Shown in pieces: positions 1 to 5,969 of a stretch of 6,931 nucleotides of DNA (positions are counted from its first letter, which is position 1; each line of letters opens with the position of its first letter). Source of the stretch: an uncultured Clostridia bacterium. GTDB lineage: Bacteria > Bacillota > Clostridia > Oscillospirales > Ruminococcaceae. The notes beneath the pieces were generated by a model, which was given only the letters and a program-made list of their open reading frames with translations, was not told the DNA's origin and did not search any database. The stretch is taken from the NCBI GenBank assembly GCA_946535685.1, contig CAMNDR010000050.1, positions 1-6,931 on the forward strand, in the 5' to 3' direction. The translations under genes were made by a program, and so were the position numbers.

Positions 1-1
1 T

Positions 2-331
2 GCCCTTGTGACCGGCGAGAGCGTCGGCCAGGTCGCCAGCCAGACCATTCAGGCGATGGTCTGCACGGATGCGGTCTGCAAATGCCCGGTGTTCCGTCCG
101 TGCATCGGCATGGATAAGACGGAGATCATCGAAATTGCACGCAAGATCGACACATTTGACATCTCTATCCAGCCCTATGAGGACTGCTGCACTGTGTTCA
201 CACCCCGCCATCCCAAGATCCGCCCGCAGCTTGATGCCATCGAAGCGGCACAGGAAAAGGGGAATTTTGAAGAAATGATCGCAAGGGCCGTCGAAGGGAC
301 GGAGCTCAAGACGTTCCGCATTGAACGGTGA
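2..331 (+). CDS. thiI: tRNA 4-thiouridine synthase ThiI, C-terminal fragment (5' end outside window)
   Basis: This is the last 109 codons of a gene that begins upstream of the window, read in the frame starting at base 2 and ending at TGA 329-331. ThiI adenylates U8 of tRNA and transfers sulfur from a cysteine-desulfurase persulfide; in some organisms it also feeds thiamine thiazole synthesis. The fragment opens with ALVTGESVGQVASQT, the conserved ThiI-domain motif. It continues with PVFRPCIGMDKTEIIEIA and PYEDCCTVFTPRHPK, both strongly characteristic of the family. It ends about 60 residues after the CCTVF motif, so the C-terminal rhodanese domain of the E. coli-type enzyme is absent, as in Bacillus-type ThiI. 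A cluster of cysteines (CTDAVCKC) precedes the RPxIGMDK motif. I see no terminator after the stop. The GTG at position 8 is an internal Val codon, not the start. The family call is secure; a role in thiamine synthesis cannot be judged from here. Confidence 0.93.
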   Translation, partial: ALVTGESVGQVASQTIQAMVCTDAVCKCPVFRPCIGMDKTEIIEIARKIDTFDISIQPYEDCCTVFTPRHPKIRPQLDAIEAAQEKGNFEEMIARAVEGTELKTFRIER

Positions 332-501
332 GGATAGATAACGTCAGAATCGCAGATGATATTCATGTACATACTACACAAGAATCACAATCTCAATTTG
401 TATCTCTTGTCAAATACAGAGATTCTCGCAGCGCAAATCTTGACAAAGTGCCTATATATGTAGTAGAATTAAGATGAGCATTTATAACTGGAGGATGCAA
501 T
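332..501 (+). other. Intergenic leader region between thiI and the sortase operon
   Basis: This 170-base gap is visibly richer in A and T than the flanking genes. It holds the promoter at 440-469 and the ribosome binding site GGAGG (490-494), seven bases before the ATG at 502. A separated inverted pair, TTGTCAA (407-413) and TTGACAA (440-446), flanks about 26 bases, and the right copy coincides with the -35 box. I see no convincing terminator hairpin for thiI, no riboswitch-like fold and no small gene. Confidence 0.6.
440..469 (+). promoter_or_regulatory. Sigma-A-type promoter for the sortase operon
   Basis: A perfect -35 hexamer, TTGACA (440-445), is followed by an 18-base spacer and the -10 hexamer TAGAAT (464-469), which matches five of six consensus bases. 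Transcription would start near 475-478, giving a short leader of about 25 bases before the ATG at 502. It is the best promoter-like sequence I found and lies directly before the first sortase gene, so it most likely drives the three genes up to the terminator at 4303-4330. The arrangement is seen in the sequence; activity is inferred. Confidence 0.75.
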
Positions 502-1995
502 ATGAGCCAATTCCCGGAAGAACCTCTGGAACAGGAGAAAGCGCCCGGCGAAGTACCCGCAGAAGAGACAGTGCAGGATGTGCCTGCCGCGTCTGATGAT
601 ATACAGGAAACTCCCGCAGTTTCCGAAGTTCCCGCAGCTTCTGATACAATGCCGGAAGAACCGGCTGCTCCCGATGCTGCCGCAGAACCGTCTGCAGCAC
701 CTGAAGCTGCGCCGCAGGAGAGTGCGGCAGATCCGCATGATAAATTTCTTGCGATCAAGTCGGCGCTGCGCACACAGGCGTCGGAACAGCAGCAGGAAGA
801 GATGCGTATTTCCGTTGCGGACAAGATCCAGCGGATGAAGGACGCCAAGGAGCATCCCGGAGAGCAGCCCTATGAGCGGGAGGAAACGCCCGAAGCTGCG
901 CCGGAAACACCTGCGGAGCCCGCAGAAGCGCCGAAAAAGAAAACGAAACAGAAAAAGAAATCATCCAAGAAAACAGCAAAATCCAAGAAAACTTCAACTA
1001 CCAAAAAGAAAAAACGCCGGGGCCCGGATCTGTTCCCGAAGCGCGGCGACAGCCCGTTTGAGGTCATCCGGAAGTGCGTGTTCCTGATGTCCTGCACCAT
1101 TTTTATGGTATGCGTGTTCCTGATCGGTAAGTATTACTGGGAAAACTACCAGAATGCCGAGGTATTGAAGGAGTTCGAGAACCAGTACCACCCCGACCGT
1201 GTCGATCCGACGGAGGAGACCGAACCGCGGGTCGAGGGCTTCGAGTATTACGGCTATCTGCCGACGGTCGAAGCACTTCTGCAGAAAAATCCTGAGATCG
1301 TCGGATTTATTTCCATCCCCGACACGAAGGTGCAGTATCCTGTCCTGCAGCATAAGGTGCCGGAGGACGGAAACGAGTACTACCTGAAACGAAATTACCT
1401 TCTCCAACACGAGAATGCCGGTTCGATCTTCATGGATTACCGGGATTATTTCGACTTCGTTGTGGACGGCAAAAAGCAGTTTGAGAATTCCGACAACCTC
1501 ATCATCTATGGCCACAACATGCACGATTACTCCATGTTCGGCGGCCTGAAGCACTATATCAACCAGGCGAATTATTACGATGAGCACCCGATCATCTACC
1601 TCAATTCCAACTATCGGAAGTACCAGTACAAGATCTTCGGCATGATCATCGTGGACATCGAGGATGAGACGGAAACCAAGTTCGACTACTGGAACACGAT
1701 CGACTTTGCGGATGAGCAGCAGTTCTATGACTATGTCAACGAGATCAAGCGGCGTACCGTCCGCCTGACAGACGTAGATGTCAAGTACGGCGATCAGCTC
1801 GTGACGCTTTCCACCTGTAACAGTACCTTCACGGAAGGGCGGCTCGTTGTCTTCGGGCGGCTCCTGCGGGAGGGCGAGGATCTGATGGAGGGCTGCACCA
1901 GCCAGCCGAACCCGAATATCAAATGGCCGAACAGCTATTATAAATGGCGTAAAAACACCTATAATCCGGATGCAGAGTTCATCCCCTACGGCTGA
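502..1995 (+). CDS. Class B sortase with long low-complexity cytoplasmic N-terminal tail
   Basis: A membrane-anchored cysteine transpeptidase of 497 residues. Class B sortases cleave a C-terminal sorting signal on secreted proteins and join them to peptidoglycan or to another protein. The sortase domain covers about residues 262-458. It contains FISIPDTKVQYPV, GSIFMDYRDYF, the catalytic His338 in NLIIYGHNM, Cys439 in LVTLSTC, and the probable catalytic Arg447 in GRLVVFGRLL. One membrane segment lies at about 192-209. The unusual part precedes it: residues 5-78 are Ala/Pro/Glu-rich, 79-118 look helical and charged, 119-144 are again Pro/Glu-rich, and 145-173 are a Lys-rich block. By the positive-inside rule this 190-residue tail is cytoplasmic, whereas most class B sortases have only a short one. 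A 33-residue Asn/Tyr/Trp-rich tail (465-497) follows the domain. The ATG at 502 is supported by GGAGG at 490-494. A paralogous sortase gene begins 23 bases after the stop. The substrate is unknown. Confidence 0.93.
   Translation: MSQFPEEPLEQEKAPGEVPAEETVQDVPAASDDIQETPAVSEVPAASDTMPEEPAAPDAAAEPSAAPEAAPQESAADPHDKFLAIKSALRTQASEQQQEEMRISVADKIQRMKDAKEHPGEQPYEREETPEAAPETPAEPAEAPKKKTKQKKKSSKKTAKSKKTSTTKKKKRRGPDLFPKRGDSPFEVIRKCVFLMSCTIFMVCVFLIGKYYWENYQNAEVLKEFENQYHPDRVDPTEETEPRVEGFEYYGYLPTVEALLQKNPEIVGFISIPDTKVQYPVLQHKVPEDGNEYYLKRNYLLQHENAGSIFMDYRDYFDFVVDGKKQFENSDNLIIYGHNMHDYSMFGGLKHYINQANYYDEHPIIYLNSNYRKYQYKIFGMIIVDIEDETETKFDYWNTIDFADEQQFYDYVNEIKRRTVRLTDVDVKYGDQLVTLSTCNSTFTEGRLVVFGRLLREGEDLMEGCTSQPNPNIKWPNSYYKWRKNTYNPDAEFIPYG
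934..1020 (+). repeat. Lys-rich low-complexity coding tract in the first sortase gene
   Basis: Codons 145-173 of the first sortase encode mostly lysine with Ser, Thr and a terminal RRG. On the DNA level this is an A-rich tract with several runs of four or five A (for example 934-938, 952-956 and 1003-1007). It would place a dense positive charge on the cytoplasmic side, about 20 residues before the membrane segment. The composition differs sharply from the GC-rich flanks. The reading frame stays open through it, so there is no sign of a frameshift in this copy. Confidence 0.8.
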
Positions 1996-2018
1996 TCCTG
2001 CAGGAAGGGAAGCATTTC

Positions 2019-2912
2019 ATGGCAAATCAGAATACAACCAACAAAATGAATAACCAAAAACCAGGCAAAGGCAAACTCATTGCGATCATCTGCGCCGCTG
2101 TCCTTGCGGTCGGCGGCATTGCCACAGGCGTTGTCCTTGTCCTGAACGGGAAGAAGGAACCTGAGCCGGAGGTCAGCAGCGTGGCGGAAACACAAGCCCC
2201 CACCGCAGCACCGACCGAAGCCGAAACGGAGCCCGAAACCGAAGCTGTGACCGAAAAGCCGGAGCTGACAGAGCGTGCCAAGGATCTGCTCAAGCAGAAT
2301 CCTGACACAGTCGGCTGGATCACTGTGGACAAGACCAAGGTCGATAATCCGGTCGTGCAGTGCGGCGACAATGAGTATTATCTCGACCACAGCTTTGAAC
2401 GGGAGCCCTTCCGTGCAGGAACAGTGTTCATGGACTATCGGGATGTGTTCGGGGCAGATGAGGACAAGCAGTCCGAGAATATCATTCTGTATGGCCATAA
2501 TATGGCTAATAATACGATGTTCGGATCGCTCCGCCGCTACCGGCAGGATCTGAACTACTACAAGGAAGCACCGTTTGTGACGCTGGAGTCCAACTACCGT
2601 GTGTATGACTACGTGATCTTCGGCCTGGTCATCACAGAGGGCAGTGCAGAGGCGACCTGGCGTTACTGGGATATGGAAAATCTCTCCATGCGCTCGCAGT
2701 TTGATGCCTATGTGGCCACTGTGCAGAAGAAGAACATGGCCAAGATCCCCGTGGATGTGACCTACGGAGACAAGCTGCTGACGCTCTCGACCTGCTATTC
2801 CGATAAGGATGATTCCAGATTCCTGATCGTATGCCGCAGACTGCGTCCGGGGGAGACAAAGGAGAGCTTTACCAAAGTATTGAATGAGGATACAGGGTCA
2901 AAGGCCGAATAA
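2019..2912 (+). CDS. Class B sortase (second, conventional paralog)
   Basis: A 297-residue membrane-anchored sortase. Residues 1-18 are a short basic cytoplasmic end, 19-43 form one hydrophobic segment, and 47-80 are an extracytoplasmic linker rich in Glu, Thr, Pro and Ala. The catalytic domain spans about 92-278. Its motifs include VGWITVDKTKVDNPVV, GTVFMDYRDVF, catalytic His160 in IILYGHNM, Cys259 in LLTLSTC, and probable Arg267 in SRFLIVCRRLR. It is clearly paralogous to the upstream sortase: FMDYRD, YGHNM, MFG, SNYR and TLSTC fall in the same order with similar spacing. It lacks the first enzyme's long cytoplasmic tail and its Asn/Tyr-rich C-terminal end. The start is supported by AGGAAGGG (2002-2009), nine bases before the ATG. 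The gap after the upstream gene is 23 bases and the next gene begins 11 bases after the stop, so co-transcription is likely. Different substrates for the two sortases are an inference. Confidence 0.94.
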   Translation: MANQNTTNKMNNQKPGKGKLIAIICAAVLAVGGIATGVVLVLNGKKEPEPEVSSVAETQAPTAAPTEAETEPETEAVTEKPELTERAKDLLKQNPDTVGWITVDKTKVDNPVVQCGDNEYYLDHSFEREPFRAGTVFMDYRDVFGADEDKQSENIILYGHNMANNTMFGSLRRYRQDLNYYKEAPFVTLESNYRVYDYVIFGLVITEGSAEATWRYWDMENLSMRSQFDAYVATVQKKNMAKIPVDVTYGDKLLTLSTCYSDKDDSRFLIVCRRLRPGETKESFTKVLNEDTGSKAE

Positions 2913-2923
2913 GAGGGATTTGT

Positions 2924-4297
2924 ATGAAACATTACAGTGGTATCAAGCGCATCATTGCGGCAGTGACTGCTGCTTTGCTGGCCGTGGTATACCATCCGGC
3001 CGCAGTGGTGACGGCAGAATCCGGGGAGGAAGCTGTCACGGAGACGGCACAGGAGGATGCGGAGAAAACGGCACCGACTGAGGCGCCGCAGACCAAGCTG
3101 AGCTCTGTCACGATCGTACATACTGCCGAGATCTCGGAGGAGGGCTACCAGCCGACAGAGTGGTGGAAGGCCGATATTGACGAATATGACGATATGTCGC
3201 TCGTGAAATATGAGACGGTCGGCGGAGGCGCCGGCGATCCGGAGCTTCTGGCGGAGGGACGGGATGACACGATCATCTCCAATGCCATGACAGAATCGGC
3301 AGTTTCCTACACCGAGCCGGGCACGTTTGCGTTCACCAGCTACGGCTGGGGGCACTGTGTCGGCCTGAGCCAGAACGGTGCCAATTTCTATGCCAAATAC
3401 GGCGGCTGGAATTACCGGGACATTCTGTTCCATTACTATCCGGGCACCGTGCTGAAAAACACCGGTACAGCCGAGACGGAGACCATGACCACGCAGGGCG
3501 TCCCCGGAAATGTGCTGCAGCAGGTCTCTGAGATCGTCAACCGTGAGATCGGGCCTTCGTTCCATCCGGAATGCATCAAGGCGCAGGCTGTGGCCGTCTA
3601 TACCTACATGAAATACCACGGCAACGATGCGCACGACCTGAAGGGCAAGCCTGACCCGCCGCAGAGCCTTGTGGATCTCTGTGCGTCGGTACTGGGCGAG
3701 GCGCTGTATTACGATGATGATTTCTGTCTGACGATGTTCTATGCATCCTGCGGTGCCATCACGGCCAACTGCTATGATGTGTTCTCGGCAGATATCCCGT
3801 ATCTGCGCAGTGTGTCGAGTGAATATGATTCGCAGTATGATCCGCACTGGGGCGATGTGACATACTTCACGGTCGATGAAGTACGCAACATCCTGCAGGG
3901 CAACTACAATATCACGCTGTCCTCCAACCCGGAGAACTGGATCAAGCTGGTCGAGGGCAACGGCGGCTATGTGAACAAGGTCATCATTGACGACCAGATC
4001 ACGGTGCGGGGCTATCCGTTCAGCTCTGTAATGGGTCTGAAATCGCCGAAATATACGTATATTCTCAATACCGGGAACATGGCTGCACCGCCGGAAGAGG
4101 AGGTGCAGGAGACAGAAGCACCCGCAGAGGAGCAGGAGGATAACACTCCGCCGCCTGCTGCAGAGATCCCGGCAGATGAAGCACCGGCACAGCCGGATCC
4201 TGTAACGCAGGAGCCTGCACAGGAGCTGGCACCGCCGCCGGTTCAGGACGATGACGGCGGACTTGCGGCACCTTCGCTGGATGACGTTGTATTCTGA
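2924..4297 (+). CDS. Secreted SpoIID/LytB-domain protein with circularly permuted motif order
   Basis: A 457-residue exported protein. Residues 1-31 are a signal peptide (basic KR, hydrophobic core, possible cleavage after VTA31) and 32-57 are an acidic linker. SpoIID-family enzymes are lytic transglycosylases that cut peptidoglycan glycan strands, and LytB-type members modify or enhance wall amidases. Their usual order starts with the catalytic-Glu block (AAEMP...EALKAQAVA) and ends with GHGVGxSQxGA...HYYPGT. Here the order is reversed. YGWGHCVGLSQNGA (140-153) and YRDILFHYYPGT (164-175) come first. After a linker come IVNREIGPSFHPECIKAQAV (204-223, putative catalytic Glu208), the YASCGAIT block (273-280), IPYLRSV (291-297) and VRGYPFSSVMGLKSPKYT (361-378). 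Gly is replaced by Cys145 in the GHxVG motif, and Ala274 stands where a His is usual. Residues 388-457 are a Pro/Glu/Ala-rich tail with no LPXTG motif or membrane anchor. The ATG is preceded by GAGGG (2913-2917). Family membership is confident; activity is inferred. Confidence 0.87.
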   Translation: MKHYSGIKRIIAAVTAALLAVVYHPAAVVTAESGEEAVTETAQEDAEKTAPTEAPQTKLSSVTIVHTAEISEEGYQPTEWWKADIDEYDDMSLVKYETVGGGAGDPELLAEGRDDTIISNAMTESAVSYTEPGTFAFTSYGWGHCVGLSQNGANFYAKYGGWNYRDILFHYYPGTVLKNTGTAETETMTTQGVPGNVLQQVSEIVNREIGPSFHPECIKAQAVAVYTYMKYHGNDAHDLKGKPDPPQSLVDLCASVLGEALYYDDDFCLTMFYASCGAITANCYDVFSADIPYLRSVSSEYDSQYDPHWGDVTYFTVDEVRNILQGNYNITLSSNPENWIKLVEGNGGYVNKVIIDDQITVRGYPFSSVMGLKSPKYTYILNTGNMAAPPEEEVQETEAPAEEQEDNTPPPAAEIPADEAPAQPDPVTQEPAQELAPPPVQDDDGGLAAPSLDDVVF

Positions 4298-4302
4298 GAA
4301 AA

Positions 4303-4330
4303 ATGCACGGTACTTCGCCGTGCATTTTTT
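4303..4330 (+). terminator. Rho-independent terminator of the sortase/SpoIID operon
   Basis: A perfect 8-bp stem, ATGCACGG (4303-4310) and CCGTGCAT (4318-4325), encloses a 7-base loop (TACTTCG) and is followed by a run of T (4325-4330). A matching A run sits just upstream (4299-4303), so the stem can extend further by A-U pairs. It begins six bases after the stop of the SpoIID-like gene, so it should end the operon that starts at the 440-469 promoter. The T run ends only 22 bases before the permease start codon. Confidence 0.92.
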
Positions 4331-4337
4331 GTGGATG

Positions 4338-4346
4338 AAAGGAGAG
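4338..4346 (+). promoter_or_regulatory. Ribosome binding site that fixes the permease start
   Basis: AAAGGAGAG lies six bases before the ATG at 4353 and is a good Shine-Dalgarno match. It selects that start over two upstream in-frame ATGs. The one at 4251 lies inside the preceding gene, and the one at 4335 lies between the terminator and this site, with no binding site of its own. Confidence 0.8.
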
Positions 4347-4352
4347 ATCGAA

Positions 4353-5474
4353 ATGAAGCCGATTGTGCAGTTCATCAAAGCGCAGCCTGTGCTGGTCATT
4401 TCGGGACTTGCGGCGCTCGTGACCGCATTCCTCGTCCCGCCGGACCGGGAATGGCTCGGGTACTGCAATACCACAGTGCTCATCGAGCTGTTCGCACTGA
4501 TGGCGGCGGTCGCCGGACTGCGCAGTGTGGGACTGTTTGAGGTCATCTCGCAGAAGCTCCTGCAGAAGGCCGGAACGATCCGGCGCCTCGGGCTGATCTT
4601 CATGCTGCTGTGCTTCTTTTCGGCGATGCTGGTGACGAATGATGTCGCACTGCTGACCTTTGTGCCGCTGACGCTGCTGGTGTTTGCGGAGATCGAGGAC
4701 GTGGATGAAAAAAGCCGTATCTTCGTGATCGTCCTCGAAACAGCAGCCGCCAATCTCGGCAGTATGATGACGCCGATCGGCAACCCGCAGAACCTCTATC
4801 TTTTTGATGCCTACAAGCTGACAATGTGGGATTTCCTGCGGACGATGGCGCTGCCGGGCGGTATCGGGCTGATCTGTCTGCTGCTCCTGGTGCTGGTTCT
4901 GCCGAAGCAGCCGTGCAAAGCGGCGCAGCGGGAAACGGAACCGATGGCGAAGGTGCAGACGGCGGTCTTTGCGGCGATTTTTGCAGTCTGCCTGCTGGCG
5001 GTATTCCGGATCGTGCCGGACTGGGTATGCCTGATCGCTGCGGTGCTCGGAACCGTTCTGGTCAACTGGCGGCTGCTGGGCAAGGTGGATTATGCGCTGC
5101 TGGCGACATTTGTGTGCTTCTTCGTTTTTGTGGGGAACATCGGCCGGATCGACGCAGTGCGGGCATTTTTCTCCTCGATCCTCGAAGGCAGGGAAGTGCT
5201 GGTATCGGCGCTTCTCTCGCAGGGCATCAGCAATGTGCCGGCAGCGGTCATGCTGGCGGATTTCACGGACAAGGGCACGGCGCTGCTGCTTGGTGTGGAC
5301 ATCGGGGGCTTTGGCACGCTGATCGCATCGCTGGCGAGCCTGATCGCTTTCCAGATCTACCGGCAGGATGAAAAGGCGCAGCCGATGAAGTACATGCTGT
5401 GGTTTTCGGCGGTCAATTTCGGACTGCTTGCGGTGCTGCTGATTCCGGCAGTGCTGCTTGGAACAGGGAGATAA
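4353..5474 (+). CDS. SLC13/ArsB/NhaD-type permease (ion transporter superfamily)
   Basis: A polytopic inner-membrane protein of 373 residues with about ten hydrophobic segments. It resembles the anion or Na+-coupled permeases grouped with SLC13, ArsB, CitMHS and NhaD. Two related signatures occur, one in each half: MLVTNDVALLTFVPLT (92-107) with MTPIGNPQNLYL (139-150), and QGISNVPAAVMLADF (290-304) with GGFGTLIASLASLIAF (318-333). The repeated pattern of a polar Asn motif followed by a Gly-rich re-entrant segment is typical of the inverted-repeat fold of this superfamily. A basic/polar cytoplasmic loop at about 185-200 separates the halves. At 373 residues it is somewhat shorter than common members of over 400. 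The substrate (carboxylate, arsenite, sulfate or Na+/H+ exchange) cannot be read from the sequence, and no arsenic-resistance or citrate genes are adjacent. It follows a strong terminator, and the acetyltransferase gene starts two bases after its stop. Confidence 0.85.
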   Translation: MKPIVQFIKAQPVLVISGLAALVTAFLVPPDREWLGYCNTTVLIELFALMAAVAGLRSVGLFEVISQKLLQKAGTIRRLGLIFMLLCFFSAMLVTNDVALLTFVPLTLLVFAEIEDVDEKSRIFVIVLETAAANLGSMMTPIGNPQNLYLFDAYKLTMWDFLRTMALPGGIGLICLLLLVLVLPKQPCKAAQRETEPMAKVQTAVFAAIFAVCLLAVFRIVPDWVCLIAAVLGTVLVNWRLLGKVDYALLATFVCFFVFVGNIGRIDAVRAFFSSILEGREVLVSALLSQGISNVPAAVMLADFTDKGTALLLGVDIGGFGTLIASLASLIAFQIYRQDEKAQPMKYMLWFSAVNFGLLAVLLIPAVLLGTGR

Positions 5475-5476
5475 CT

Positions 5477-5893
5477 ATGCGTGAACTGACGATGAAATAC
5501 AATGCATTGACGGCGGAGGAGTTTATTGAGCTCTGGGAGTCCGTCTGGGGACCGGGGCCGACACCCGAACAGACAAGGCTTGCGATGGAGCACACACTCT
5601 TCCGGGTGTCTTTCTATGACGGACAGCGGGTTGTCGCAATGGCCAGGATGATCGGAGACATGGGTCTGGATTATTATATCAAGGATGTGATCGTCAGACC
5701 GGAATACCAGGGAAAAGGCATCGGGAGACAACTGGTGCAGGAATTGCTGCGGTTCGTTCAGGAACACGGAATCAGCGGCACACAGGTCTTTGTGGAGCTG
5801 TGTGCGATGCCGGATAAGATTCCGTTCTATGAGAGATTCGGCTTTGACCGGAATGATGCGCAGCGGTTGAAACAAATGTACCCTATCCCATGA
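5477..5893 (+). CDS. GNAT-family N-acetyltransferase
   Basis: A small soluble protein of 138 residues. GNAT enzymes move an acetyl group from acetyl-CoA to an amine on a small molecule or protein. The acetyl-CoA pyrophosphate-binding motif A is clear: VIVRPEYQGKGIGRQLV (71-87), containing QGKGIG. The preceding strand is YYIKDVIV, and the C-terminal motif B has IPFYERFGF (115-123). The N-terminal part (VSFYDGQRVVAMARMI) matches the strands that carry the substrate side. Length is normal for a minimal GNAT domain. The ATG at 5477 is preceded by GGGAG (5466-5470), which overlaps the end of the permease gene; an ATG five codons later is a weaker alternative. The two-base gap to the permease suggests translational coupling, but whether the functions are linked is unknown. 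The substrate is not predictable. Confidence 0.92.
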   Translation: MRELTMKYNALTAEEFIELWESVWGPGPTPEQTRLAMEHTLFRVSFYDGQRVVAMARMIGDMGLDYYIKDVIVRPEYQGKGIGRQLVQELLRFVQEHGISGTQVFVELCAMPDKIPFYERFGFDRNDAQRLKQMYPIP

Positions 5894-5969
5894 ACGGGAG
5901 GTGTGTGCTTCTGCAATAGGAGTGCACCGGAGCGGATGATGAGACAATGAATGAAGAGAGGACACAAAC

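Noticed and set aside
386..413. Divergent minus-strand promoter using TTGACA (reverse complement of 408-413)
   Set aside because: No acceptable -10 hexamer lies at 16-18 bases on that strand, and no minus-strand gene would be served.
994..1587. Minus-strand open frame of 197 codons opposite the first sortase
   Set aside because: It is fully antisense to the conserved sortase domain and has no recognisable motif or ribosome binding site.
4085..4297. Possible sortase sorting signal at the C-terminus of the SpoIID-like protein
   Set aside because: There is no LPXTG- or NPQTN-like motif, no hydrophobic segment and no basic end. The tail is Pro/Glu-rich and acidic throughout.
2924..4297. Bona fide sporulation gene spoIID
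   Set aside because: The neighbours are sortases rather than sporulation genes, the motif order is permuted, and a long Pro-rich tail is present. Family similarity does not justify the symbol.
4251..4352. Extended permease start at the in-frame ATG 4251 or 4335
   Set aside because: The first would overlap the preceding gene and translate through the terminator hairpin. The second lacks a ribosome binding site. AAAGGAGAG before 4353 decides the start.
2795..4783. Long open frame on the minus strand (about 660 codons) opposite the SpoIID-like gene and the permease
   Set aside because: It crosses the operon terminator and two well-supported genes, has no family motifs, and is rich in Arg/His/Ile as expected for the reverse complement of GC-rich coding sequence. 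It is a shadow frame.
5399..5476. Extended acetyltransferase start at ATG 5399
   Set aside because: It lies inside the permease gene and would add residues with no GNAT similarity. ATG 5477 has GGGAG at proper spacing.
5894..5969. Possible terminator or small gene between the acetyltransferase and tatD genes
   Set aside because: I found no stable hairpin with a T run and no small open frame with a ribosome binding site. It looks like a plain spacer ending in the tatD binding site.
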